From contig JAPFFF010000019.1 of the NCBI GenBank assembly GCA_039105265.1, positions 2,140,501 through 2,204,500 on the forward strand: a stretch of 64,000 bases of DNA, given 5' to 3'. Within the stretch, counting starts at the first letter, position 1, and the number at the start of each line of letters is the position of its first letter. Position numbers and translations under genes: made by a program. The notes under the pieces were generated by a model, which made no database searches, was not told the DNA's origin, and saw nothing but the letters and a program-made list of their open reading frames with translations. Positions 8,741 to 16,855 of the stretch are shown piece after piece. The stretch comes from Tritrichomonas musculus (lineage: Eukaryota; Parabasalia; Tritrichomonadida; Tritrichomonadidae).

Positions 8741-9043
8741 TTACGCAAATTCATATGAGAATTCGAGTATTTTCAATAGCATCTTGATACGGCTCAAATC
8801 GAGTTTCTTGCGATCATAGCTATCACCATCTATGATTTTGGCTCGAAGGGATTCCAAGTCGGTTTCAAAATTCGATATTGTGTCAATGAGATCGTCCATG
8901 AAATCATCGTCGTTGTGGTAGTCGAATGCAAGGGATTTCCATTGGGGGTATTTCTTGAGGATGACGTGTTCGAGGTAATCGAGTTTGACACCATTAGCTT
9001 CGACATTGGAGAGTTGTGGCATGGCAGTAGTTGTTGAATTCAT
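8741..9043 (-). CDS. Small acidic hypothetical protein
   Basis: 100 residues, mostly helical and acidic (FDYHNDDDFMDDLIDTISNFETDLESLRAKI, then SRIKMLLKILEFSYEFA). I chose the ATG at 9043 because TTTTTTATCC precedes it at the same distance as the matching motif before the KilA-N-type gene; frames reaching further upstream run into repeats. It is the first gene of a minus-strand series of three. No family recognised. Confidence 0.65.
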   Translation of the reverse strand: MNSTTTAMPQLSNVEANGVKLDYLEHVILKKYPQWKSLAFDYHNDDDFMDDLIDTISNFETDLESLRAKIIDGDSYDRKKLDLSRIKMLLKILEFSYEFA

Positions 9044-9109
9044 TTCTAACTGGATAAAAAATTGGATTGATTCGAAAATCGCGTTATTTTTGGAATTTGT
9101 ATGGGTTGC

Positions 9110-9436
9110 TCCATCAGCTTCGGCATGAAATGCCTTAGGAACGAAGTTCCGTTGTTCCATAAGTGGGCCATAGGTAGTCCATAGGTGGTCCCATCAGCTT
9201 CGGCATGAAATGCCTTAGGAACGAAGTTCCGTTGTTCCATAGCTTGCTCCATCAGCTTCGGCATGAAATGCCTCAGGAACGAAGTTCCGTTGTTCCATTA
9301 GCTTGTTCCATCAGCTTCGGCATGAAATGCCTCAGGAACGAAGTTCCGTTGTTCCATTAGCTTGTTCCATTAGCTTGTTCCATCAGCCTCGGCATGAAAT
9401 GCCTAAGGAACGAAGTTCCGTTGTTCCATATGTGGT
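9110..9436. repeat. Array of five double mini-hairpin repeats
   Basis: Five copies of a ~50-base unit contain two perfect small hairpins in a row: GGCATGAAATGCC and GGAACGAAGTTCC. The first begins at 9122, 9202, 9260, 9319 and 9391. Both hairpins have 5-bp stems and a GAA loop. The copies are joined by variants of TTCCATTAGCTTG. Spacing is 58-80 bases, so the array is not strictly regular. Confidence 0.9.
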
Positions 9437-9823
9437 CCCATATGTTGGCTATAGGTGGGCCATAGGTGGGTCATATGCGGCCTATTTTCGGAATTTGTAT
9501 GGGCCCGAATATAAGCGTTTTATAAGCGTTTTGGGGTGGGTTCACTATGGGCACAAAATGGGGAACTCTATGTGGCCCCCGAATATGGGTCCGAATGTGG
9601 GGTCAAATGCGGGTTCAAAATATGGTGCTGTGGGTGTATGCTATCTTTGATATTTGGAAGGGGGCCAAAAAGGGGCCTTTTAAAGCGTTTTAAGTGGGGA
9701 TTTATCTGACCCCGATTCGGAACACCCTTCACTACTGACGACCCACATGACAAATTTATAATGAATATCACAGCTGGAAAATATTATTTTGAATCGAATA
9801 ATGATTAATTTATTAATTTATAA
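9437..9823. other. Gene-free junction between blocks A and B
   Basis: About 390 bases. The left part has variants of CCATAGGTGGG, a doubled TATAAGCGTTTT and a GGGGCC...GGGGCC stretch around 9661-9680; from about 9740 it turns strongly AT-rich. A plus frame at 9303-9650 is made of the repeats and is not a gene. No terminal inverted repeat was found here. Confidence 0.5.
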
Positions 9824-10270
9824 ATGGGTTTCAAAGATTTTGTAAAATCAACTATCAAATCTGGATTATCAAAATATGGAAAACATATATTTAATGCCGC
9901 TAATGTTGCAACGATGGGCAGAGTTGGTAAATTATATGATGCCACGACTGGATTTTTGAATAGAACTGGTGGATTAATAGGCAAAGTTGCTGGACAAGCT
10001 GGTAGAAAGTTTTTGAGTCAGAAAGTGAGAGATAAATTATCAACTGCAGCTAATGATGTTATTGATGTACTACCAAATAGTAGATTGAAGGGAGCATTAA
10101 TTAAAATCAATAACGCTGCACAAAATAAAGCATATGATAAACCAACGGCAGATTCAGAATCTGATATTAATGAAGCTATGAAAAATAGAAAAGAAAAAAT
10201 TTATGGTGTAGGCGAAAATAAAATAAATAAGAGAAGACATACAAGAAATAGAAATGCTGGATATCAATAA
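9824..10270 (+). CDS. Minor capsid-type protein, Gly-rich amphipathic (pVI/pX-like)
   Basis: 148 residues, basic. The first ~75 residues form a Gly-rich amphipathic series (FKDFVKSTIKSGLSKYGKHIFNAA, then FLNRTGGLIGKVAGQAGRKFL), the look of membrane-disrupting minor capsid proteins such as adenovirus pVI or parvoviral/polinton relatives. The C-terminal half is charged. The 103-residue protein at 49574 in block D has the same architecture and likewise lies beside a capsid gene. A role in virion assembly or entry is inferred from composition and position. Confidence 0.65.
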   Translation: MGFKDFVKSTIKSGLSKYGKHIFNAANVATMGRVGKLYDATTGFLNRTGGLIGKVAGQAGRKFLSQKVRDKLSTAANDVIDVLPNSRLKGALIKINNAAQNKAYDKPTADSESDINEAMKNRKEKIYGVGENKINKRRHTRNRNAGYQ

Positions 10271-10323
10271 TATTGCTTTTTTCTGTTTTTCTTTGCTTAA
10301 AACTGTTTTTTGTTGATATTTAA

Positions 10324-10608
10324 ATGTCAAAACAAATTAGAGGAAGTAAACGATTGGCTATTATACAACGATGGCTTCAAGGTCATGATGACGAAAATTA
10401 TGAAGTGTTGCCGACTAGAACTGAAGGTCGTTATATTGTACGCGAACGAAAGAAACCAGTTATTGAATCAAATGATGATACAACTAATGAATCAAATGAT
10501 GATGAAGCAACAGATGATGAATCAGATGAAGAACCAATAAAACCAACACGTCATCGAAGAACTAAAACAAATGACCCGACTATTGATTACGAAATTCTAA
10601 ATGAATAA
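10324..10608 (+). CDS. Small acidic/basic hypothetical protein
   Basis: 94 residues. A basic head (MSKQIRGSKRLAIIQRWLQG) is followed by an acidic tract (NDDTTNESNDDEATDDESDEE) and a basic KPTRHRRTK motif, mostly disordered. It lies between the minor capsid-like gene and the capsid gene, so it may be a virion or scaffolding protein, but nothing in it shows a function. The ATG at 10324 follows a T-rich stretch and TTGATATTTAA. Confidence 0.55.
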   Translation: MSKQIRGSKRLAIIQRWLQGHDDENYEVLPTRTEGRYIVRERKKPVIESNDDTTNESNDDEATDDESDEEPIKPTRHRRTKTNDPTIDYEILNE

Positions 10609-10625
10609 AACAATTGGGTGAAGAG

Positions 10626-10838
10626 ATGAAAATAAATCGTCAACGTAAAGAACAGAAGCAATTAATGAAAGAAGTCTTTCGAAAACAAATGAACAAACAA
10701 TATCAACAACCACAATATTATGATGTACAGCAATCAAATTTATCATATAATGATTTTTCAAATGAAAACAATATTGGTGAAAATATTGAAGCAACTGTAC
10801 CTCGTCGACGAAATAATATATTTGCTGATATGGCTTGA
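10626..10838 (+). CDS. Small basic Gln-rich hypothetical protein
   Basis: 70 residues counted from the ATG at 10626. It is basic and Gln/Lys-rich at the front (INRQRKEQKQLMKEVFRKQMNKQYQQPQ) and Asn-rich later, ending in VPRRRNNIFADMA. The upstream T-rich motif seen at most starts is missing, which lowers confidence. It sits between the 94-residue gene and the capsid gene. Confidence 0.4.
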   Translation: MKINRQRKEQKQLMKEVFRKQMNKQYQQPQYYDVQQSNLSYNDFSNENNIGENIEATVPRRRNNIFADMA

Positions 10839-10860
10839 TGAATGAGTTAATTCATGTTTT

Positions 10861-10870
10861 TTTATTTTTG
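10861..10870 (+). promoter_or_regulatory. T-rich start motif of the block B capsid gene
   Basis: TTTATTTTTG, 7 bases before the capsid ATG at 10878. Confidence 0.6.
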
Positions 10871-10877
10871 ATGTAAA

Positions 10878-12485
10878 ATGATTAATAACGAAGCCTATTT
10901 GAAAACAAGCGCTGAAGTATGTACACAAATTGCATCATATTTTGATATCGTTGATAATTGTATTGCCATGAGTGATACAAATAAACAATACACAATTAAT
11001 CCTCAGACATCATATTCACCATCACCACATATTCCACAAGGTTCATATACATCGGTGATTATATCTCCAAATACAAACAACACAGCTGATTTATATAATG
11101 GATTTATCAAAGCTGACATGGAAGTTAATATTGGAATGAAAGGAGATGGATTAGGATATTTAACATCTGATAATTATGATTTCGACCATGTGTGGTTTGG
11201 TTTCAAAGATGCACGAGACGCTATTGAAAAATATGAAATTGTAGCTAATGGTATAACAATCTATACACAAAACTTCGGATGTGAAGAATCATTTTTGACA
11301 GCATGTTGTTCTAATGAAACGACTAAACGAGCTGATGTATATTCGAAGAGTAGACATAAAGATGTTTGGAATTTCGATGGATGTAATAGATGTGGATTCA
11401 CATTTCATTGGGGTGCTGATGTTGCAGATGGAAAAGGACCAACAGAAACTGGACCACAAATGATTCATTTGAAAATTGATTTGAGACGATTTTTGCCACT
11501 ATCGAACATTAAATATCTTCCTGCATTCGCTGGTAAAATTGAATTGCGTTTGTTCTTCAGTTGTGCTGGCATGGTATGTTGTCCATTAGGTCCAGAGAAA
11601 ACATTAAAAAATAGTTTAAATAAATTAGTTAAATATGATTTATCTGATATCACAAATGAATTTGTGCCACTTGGTGAAGAAGTTAAATTATGGTCATCTA
11701 TTGCAACAGCTGAGGGTGTCAACACTGTCAAATGGACAACAAAGACGTTTCATGTCAATAGTTATGAAACAACTGATTGTCAATCTATTGTACCATGTTT
11801 TGGTATCGATACTAGAATATATAACGGACTTGTCCAAAGATATAGCGACCCATCACATCCATTAACATTTCCAACACAAACAATTTCAGTATATACAACA
11901 ACAAATAAACTAACACAAACTAATGATAAATCAACTATCACAATCACTCCAAGATTTGTTGATTCAATCTTTTGTTTATTCCCTCTCAAACACACACATA
12001 AAACTATATTCAAAAATCCATTATTTAATAGCTTTCAATTAAATTGTGGTTCATATGGAAATATTCCAGCTAAACCATTTGGAACTGATGGCAACAGTCC
12101 TGAGTTTATTGAATATTGTCAAAATGCAATGAATATGAATGGTGAACAATCAGGATTTAACAAAGAGGTTATTGCATCATTAGCAAATACAAAACGATAT
12201 CATGATAATGCTGGTAATTATAGTAATGACAGAACATCATTTTTCATTGGTCTACCAACAGAAACTGATAACACATATCAACAGGGTTTAACATCATTAT
12301 CACCAATCAATTTTGAAATTAATATATCACAGAAGAAAGACAATGATGATGATTACGCTAATATTGTTGATTGTGCTCCATTGTTATGTTTATTATATGA
12401 TTCATCAATTTCAATATTGGTACAGCCAAATGGTATGCCACCAATGGTTAGAATTGGTACATATGATATCACAAGTCCAGAATAA
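10878..12485 (+). CDS. mcp: Major capsid protein, double-jelly-roll type (predicted)
   Basis: 535 residues. The motif VWFGFKDARDAIEKYEIVANG near residue 111-131 matches IFVGFKDAVEIISE of the two capsid-like proteins in block D, and the spacing to later motifs (PFNSFQLNCGSYG-like region, C-terminal strands) is similar. Size, beta-rich composition, and position beside a minor capsid-like gene fit a major capsid protein of the Polinton/adenovirus-like double-jelly-roll class. It contains an unusual number of cysteines in the first half (CEESFLTACCSNET, CNRCGF, SCAGMVCCPLG). It is the most conserved structural gene of the block. The fold itself cannot be proven from sequence by eye. Confidence 0.8.
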   Translation: MINNEAYLKTSAEVCTQIASYFDIVDNCIAMSDTNKQYTINPQTSYSPSPHIPQGSYTSVIISPNTNNTADLYNGFIKADMEVNIGMKGDGLGYLTSDNYDFDHVWFGFKDARDAIEKYEIVANGITIYTQNFGCEESFLTACCSNETTKRADVYSKSRHKDVWNFDGCNRCGFTFHWGADVADGKGPTETGPQMIHLKIDLRRFLPLSNIKYLPAFAGKIELRLFFSCAGMVCCPLGPEKTLKNSLNKLVKYDLSDITNEFVPLGEEVKLWSSIATAEGVNTVKWTTKTFHVNSYETTDCQSIVPCFGIDTRIYNGLVQRYSDPSHPLTFPTQTISVYTTTNKLTQTNDKSTITITPRFVDSIFCLFPLKHTHKTIFKNPLFNSFQLNCGSYGNIPAKPFGTDGNSPEFIEYCQNAMNMNGEQSGFNKEVIASLANTKRYHDNAGNYSNDRTSFFIGLPTETDNTYQQGLTSLSPINFEINISQKKDNDDDYANIVDCAPLLCLLYDSSISILVQPNGMPPMVRIGTYDITSPE

Positions 12486-12515
12486 ATGAATTGTCAATAA
12501 TGAATCATGTTATTA

Positions 12516-12525
12516 TTTATTTTTG
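12516..12525 (+). promoter_or_regulatory. T-rich start motif of the 131-residue gene
   Basis: TTTATTTTTG, 5 bases before the ATG at 12531. Confidence 0.6.
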
Positions 12526-12530
12526 TTTAA

Positions 12531-12926
12531 ATGAGCCAAACAAATAAATATAAATCAGCTAATAGCGTTATTGTTGGAGCTGAGGGTACGATGTATAATG
12601 AAAACACACAAACGATTAAAAATATTTCGAATTTAAATTGTGGTTTATTTGCTAACGATAACACATATGCAATCACATTCAATCCATATTTGAATCAACC
12701 TGAATATAAAATTATTCCTGAAGAACATAAGAAATTAGAGAAGACACGACAACATATAACAAAACCATTGAATGAACCACCAACCATAATCACAGATAAT
12801 GGAAAGTTCATAAGGAAAACACATTTACCACCAACGCAATTTAAACCAAAATATCAAAAGCGAGAGAATAAAAATATGATTCAAGGAACATGTAGTGAAG
12901 TATTTAATACAAACATTATTTATTAA
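12531..12926 (+). CDS. Hypothetical protein behind the capsid gene
   Basis: 131 residues. The front (NSVIVGAEGTMYNENTQTIKNISNLNCGLF...YAITFNPYLNQPEYKII) could be a small beta domain; the rear is basic, Pro-rich and probably disordered. No family recognised. Its place straight behind the capsid gene and its strong start motif suggest a virion-related role. Confidence 0.65.
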   Translation: MSQTNKYKSANSVIVGAEGTMYNENTQTIKNISNLNCGLFANDNTYAITFNPYLNQPEYKIIPEEHKKLEKTRQHITKPLNEPPTIITDNGKFIRKTHLPPTQFKPKYQKRENKNMIQGTCSEVFNTNIIY

Positions 12927-12942
12927 ACTGATTACACTGATT

Positions 12943-12952
12943 TTTATTTTTA
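12943..12952 (+). promoter_or_regulatory. T-rich start motif of the 176-residue gene
   Basis: TTTATTTTTA, 7 bases before the ATG at 12960. Confidence 0.6.
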
Positions 12953-12959
12953 ATTCAAA

Positions 12960-13490
12960 ATGATTAAGAAGCGAACAAACACAGCTGGTATTCAAGCTAA
13001 CGTTTCATTAGAACCAACATCAGCGGCTCAATCAAATAATAATATCAATAATAATATTATCATTAATAAACGAGAAGATGGAAAAGAAGATATTGTTATC
13101 ACAAGAGATTTGACAATTGATGAACAACCACAAGATGAAACATTGACTGATTATAAATTAACGATATTGAATACATTTGCTCAAATATTATTGAACCAAG
13201 ATAAAGCATTGTTAGCTAATCTCATTTCTAAAAATACAATCATCATTCCTGCTACATCATTACAACAAATAATCAAATCGATTACAAAAGCTGAGTCAGT
13301 TGATATATTTTATGATGAAGATATTCATTGTTGTGCTACAAAATCAAATCCAATTCGAAAAATAGAATCAATTAAAATCGTCAATGAAAATGGTGAAGTA
13401 TGCACAGATTTCAAACAGACATTTAACAAAGAGTTCAATGATTTAACGAATAACTATCATGTATGTCTCAAATATGTCATCAATGGATAA
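12960..13490 (+). CDS. Conserved element protein, shared with block D
   Basis: 176 residues, clearly homologous over its full length to the protein at 38097-38630. Shared landmarks: MIKKR at the start, INKREDGKEDIVITRD, LLxQDKALxxNLISKN, DEDIxCCATKxxPIRKIExIKIVNExGE, and LCLKYV at the end. The conserved double Cys before ATK is striking. The region after ~residue 55 looks folded (mixed alpha/beta); the head is Asn-rich. Conservation between two otherwise diverged blocks points to an important function, but I do not know it. Confidence 0.75.
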   Translation: MIKKRTNTAGIQANVSLEPTSAAQSNNNINNNIIINKREDGKEDIVITRDLTIDEQPQDETLTDYKLTILNTFAQILLNQDKALLANLISKNTIIIPATSLQQIIKSITKAESVDIFYDEDIHCCATKSNPIRKIESIKIVNENGEVCTDFKQTFNKEFNDLTNNYHVCLKYVING

Positions 13491-13596
13491 AACAAAATTT
13501 TTTTAATTTGTAGATAAGACGAAATTAAACATCAATTGGCATCGATAGTAAATGATATAAAATATGCATTCTAACATTGATTGTTTTCTTTTGTCT

Positions 13597-13606
13597 TTTA
13601 TTTTTA
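13597..13606 (+). promoter_or_regulatory. T-rich start motif of the 152-residue gene
   Basis: TTTATTTTTA, 12 bases before the ATG at 13619. Confidence 0.55.
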
Positions 13607-13618
13607 TCACGTTATAAA

Positions 13619-14077
13619 ATGGAAGCAAACAGAGTCTATCAATCAATAAACAAATTCATTGATTTCATTCATTCAAAATATAATCAAGTTGTCGAAGTTA
13701 ATTGTTTTTTCGAATGTGATGATGCATTTAAAAATCAATTTGAACAAATTTGTGTGAAGGTTTTATTTATCAAAATTGTTGATGAATCACGAAAGATTAT
13801 TTATTTGAATTTGAAACAAATTGAAAAACTATTCGAAGGTGAATTGATTGTAAACTTTCCACAAAACAACAAACGCAAATTGTCAAAACGAAATGGTTTG
13901 ATGTATGTATTGGTCATTGATGCAAAACCACGAACGACAACAAAAGATGATGAAACATTTAAATATTATCTATCATATACGACCGAATGTAATAACAAAA
14001 AGAATGTCGAGAAGATAAGAAAACAATCGATGACAGAATATAGAGAAGACGACATCGACGAATCAGCCTTCAATTAA
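13619..14077 (+). CDS. Hypothetical protein
   Basis: 152 residues from the ATG at 13619 (MEANRVYQSINKFIDFIHSK). I chose this start over in-frame upstream non-ATG codons because the TTTATTTTTA motif lies just before it. The middle reads like a mixed alpha/beta fold (VCVKVLFIKIVDESRKIIYLNL-type strands, then GLMYVLVIDAKPRTT). The tail is charged. No family recognised. Confidence 0.65.
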   Translation: MEANRVYQSINKFIDFIHSKYNQVVEVNCFFECDDAFKNQFEQICVKVLFIKIVDESRKIIYLNLKQIEKLFEGELIVNFPQNNKRKLSKRNGLMYVLVIDAKPRTTTKDDETFKYYLSYTTECNNKKNVEKIRKQSMTEYREDDIDESAFN

Positions 14078-14097
14078 AAACGTCATAAATCGTCAAA

Positions 14098-14107
14098 TTT
14101 ATTTTTG
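14098..14107 (+). promoter_or_regulatory. T-rich start motif of the 893-residue gene
   Basis: TTTATTTTTG, 8 bases before the ATG at 14116. Confidence 0.6.
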
Positions 14108-14115
14108 TTTAAACA

Positions 14116-16797
14116 ATGTCATTGGATAACGAAAAATTTATATCAAAATTGAAGAAAAGTGAAATTTTATTACTGCCTGGATTTGATGCAAGTGATAAAA
14201 AACTAAAGGTAGCAGATTTGAAAATGAAATTACATGATAACGTTCATTATTCGCTAAAAAAAACAGGAGCTCGTGTGAAAGATTATATAGATGCATATAA
14301 TAAACGTAATGAAATAAAACAACAACAAATCGAAAACGTTAAAAAAGCAGATGAAAAAATATCAATCAACAAAAAATTTGAACGTGGTGTATACCAGGAA
14401 ATCAATAAAATCAAAGTACAAGCAAGGAAGGTATATGATAAGTTTGTACACAATGACAAAGATGTTATTGATTATCGAAATAACGAAGATATACAAAAAT
14501 TATTAGAAATAGGAGATATCATTGATGATGTATATATTAATTTAAACAAAGAGTATGATACAAAAGAACAATTGAATAGAATATCGAAGAAAACAAAAGA
14601 TGAATATATAAAATTGTTCAAAAATAAATTTGGTTTCAAGCCTAAAGTTTGTGATATTTTCTATCTTGCCAATCAAAAAACAGAGTCAGTATTGAAAGAT
14701 GCTAGAGTTGATATACAAAAGATTTTAAAATATCTGAATGCTAAAACTGTACCAAAGACATACAAACCAAAGATAGATAAACTAAAAACAGAGTTATTGA
14801 ATGCACCAGATGATGAAAAGGAAGAATTAAAAAATGAAGAGGAGGATGAAATAGATGATGAATTTTTTGAAGCAGCTCGCAAACGAGGACAACAACAAGT
14901 TGAGGAAACGATTAAAAATATCAAAGCATCACATTATGACAAAACAACTAAATCACAACCATCAGAACCAGTGAAATCAAAAGCTAAACCAAATGTTGTC
15001 AAGACATCACAAATTAAAACAGCTGAACCCAAGCCAAAAGATGAAAGAGAACGTAAACCAATACAAAAGAAAACAATTCCAAATTTCATAGGTCCAGAAA
15101 ATGAAGATACAATGGCAATTGATTGGTGGGAAACTTTAGACAAAGACCCATTTCAACATCGAGAATATGATTTAAATTTTGAAATTGATGAAATTAAACA
15201 AGAGGCATATTATGAAGCTGATGGTAATAAAATTCGTAATAATGTTCAATATATTTTGAATCGTGATAAATTAACAAAATTGTTAGCTAGTGATAAATGG
15301 CGTAAATCATTTGCTAAAATATATGTTGAAAAATTCAAGGAACAATTTGAGATTGAACCATTATATATTTCATATATCACAAGCGATAATTCAGAGGGTA
15401 TTAATAATGCAGATATTAATAATATCAATAAATATAAAAATGGCGAAAAATATAAAAAACCACAACAACCAGAGAAACCAAAAGTTGTCAAGACAGCTAA
15501 ACCAAAAGCTGAACCCAAACCAAAAGTTGTCAAGGCATCACAAATCAAAACAGCTAAATCCAAGCCAAAAGATGAAAGACAAAAAATAATTGATGAAATT
15601 GTAAATGTTAGAAATGAAGCAAAAACAAAAACTGATAAATCATATGGTGATGGTTTTGATGAATCTGTCAGACATAGCAAAAGATATAAAACATTAATGA
15701 AAGACAATTATATATCATTGTTCAAAAATAAATTTGGTATCAAGCCATCTAAATTCAAACATCTTGAAACTGATGAAATAGATTTCGATGATGATATTGA
15801 TGAAATTATAGAACATAAATCAAAATCAAAAGCTAAATCAGAAAGAGTCAAGACATCAAAATCACAAGCAGAACCAAAACCAACAATTGATGAACCAACA
15901 GTTGATGATTATGCTAGTGAAACACAATTCAAAAATTACAAACAAATTCAACAAACATTTCCAGATATTGACCGTGATATAATTAATGAAATATATTGGT
16001 CATTTGCACAAATTGCTCATCTATACATTGATAGATGTTCAACAAATGAAAAGGAAAGATTGAGGAAACTAAAGAAATTAGTAATACACAAAGTTGAAGA
16101 AAGCGCAACAAAAGAACCAGCAACAATAAATGCTATATTAACATGTTTGTCAATGATGCTTGCATTCAATAAATTATGGAAGAAAGACAAATCAAAAATG
16201 TTTGATAGTTATCAATTAAATGAATGGTTGCCAGCTTCATATTTTAGTTTCAAGTCAGCAAAGAATTTTGATAAATCATTCACTAATGATATGCTGTATC
16301 CTGAGTATAAATATTTTATGTCAATTAGTTTGCATGATATCGACACAGAAATCAAAAAGTCAGTTGAAAAACAATATGGATTTTTCATTGATGACCTTGG
16401 CAATAAAGCTACATTAGACAATAAACCATTAGAACAATCAAATGAACCACTACTATTTGAATCTGAGGAACAAAAGCCAAAACGTAAACCAGTCAAAAGG
16501 AAAGATACACCACCAGTGGAACAAGAAATAAAACATGAATCATTTGTTAATCCATCAATTCATGAACCAAAACCAATAACATTACCAGTTATAACATCAA
16601 ATCATGAACCAGTTGAACCACCATCACAATTGCCAACGATTGAAGACAAACCATTTGAAGATTTGGAATCAACAAATGAATCTAATATACCATCACAAAC
16701 AATACAACAAGAGACATATAATAATTTCATGAATCCTGATTTCGATGATGAATTTGCATCAGATGAATATGATTATGCTTTTGACCATGTGATATAA
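14116..16797 (+). CDS. Large charged protein sharing its head domain with the next-door polymerase
   Basis: 893 residues. Residues 1-65 (KSEILLLPGFDASDKKL...LKKTGARVKDYIDAYNKR) match the first ~65 residues of the polymerase encoded just downstream (KQQILSLPGFQNQNTM...LKYGARINDYINGFKK). The rest is built from a repeated YIxLFKNKFGxKP module (near 160 and 535) and two copies of a Lys/Pro linker (VVKTSQIKTAEPKPKDER, VVKASQIKTAKSKPKDER), then a helical domain (about 600-760) and a disordered Pro/Glu tail. In protein-primed viruses the terminal protein is often encoded next to the polymerase; that would be one reading of the shared head, but no priming residue can be pointed out. Confidence 0.7.
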   Translation: MSLDNEKFISKLKKSEILLLPGFDASDKKLKVADLKMKLHDNVHYSLKKTGARVKDYIDAYNKRNEIKQQQIENVKKADEKISINKKFERGVYQEINKIKVQARKVYDKFVHNDKDVIDYRNNEDIQKLLEIGDIIDDVYINLNKEYDTKEQLNRISKKTKDEYIKLFKNKFGFKPKVCDIFYLANQKTESVLKDARVDIQKILKYLNAKTVPKTYKPKIDKLKTELLNAPDDEKEELKNEEEDEIDDEFFEAARKRGQQQVEETIKNIKASHYDKTTKSQPSEPVKSKAKPNVVKTSQIKTAEPKPKDERERKPIQKKTIPNFIGPENEDTMAIDWWETLDKDPFQHREYDLNFEIDEIKQEAYYEADGNKIRNNVQYILNRDKLTKLLASDKWRKSFAKIYVEKFKEQFEIEPLYISYITSDNSEGINNADINNINKYKNGEKYKKPQQPEKPKVVKTAKPKAEPKPKVVKASQIKTAKSKPKDERQKIIDEIVNVRNEAKTKTDKSYGDGFDESVRHSKRYKTLMKDNYISLFKNKFGIKPSKFKHLETDEIDFDDDIDEIIEHKSKSKAKSERVKTSKSQAEPKPTIDEPTVDDYASETQFKNYKQIQQTFPDIDRDIINEIYWSFAQIAHLYIDRCSTNEKERLRKLKKLVIHKVEESATKEPATINAILTCLSMMLAFNKLWKKDKSKMFDSYQLNEWLPASYFSFKSAKNFDKSFTNDMLYPEYKYFMSISLHDIDTEIKKSVEKQYGFFIDDLGNKATLDNKPLEQSNEPLLFESEEQKPKRKPVKRKDTPPVEQEIKHESFVNPSIHEPKPITLPVITSNHEPVEPPSQLPTIEDKPFEDLESTNESNIPSQTIQQETYNNFMNPDFDDEFASDEYDYAFDHVI

Positions 16798-16855
16798 ATT
16801 TAATAATCATTTTTTATTTTGTTTATTTTTGAACATTTTTTAATTAATGTAAAAT

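Larger units (their letters stand above)
1..9800. mobile_element. Block A: Polinton-like element, runs off the left edge
   Basis: This stretch holds a protein-primed-type DNA polymerase, a KilA-N-type protein, a beta-rich virion-like protein and small genes, all without introns. Its base composition is visibly less AT-rich than everything to its right. The polymerase is homologous to the one at the right edge of the window, so A and F are two members of one family. The left end lies outside the window; the right end is placed by the change of composition and the end of a repeat array, since no terminal inverted repeat was recognised. All large frames are open, so the copy looks young. Family assignment rests on the polymerase and is an inference. 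Confidence 0.6.

Noticed and set aside
9110-9436. CRISPR array
   Set aside because: The repeats are themselves most of the unit, spacing varies from 58 to 80 bases, the parts between are variants of each other and not unique spacers, and no cas gene is near.
9303-9650. Plus-strand frame of 115 residues
   Set aside because: It is made of the hairpin repeats and variants of the following GGGCCATAGG motifs; its residue pattern is not protein-like.
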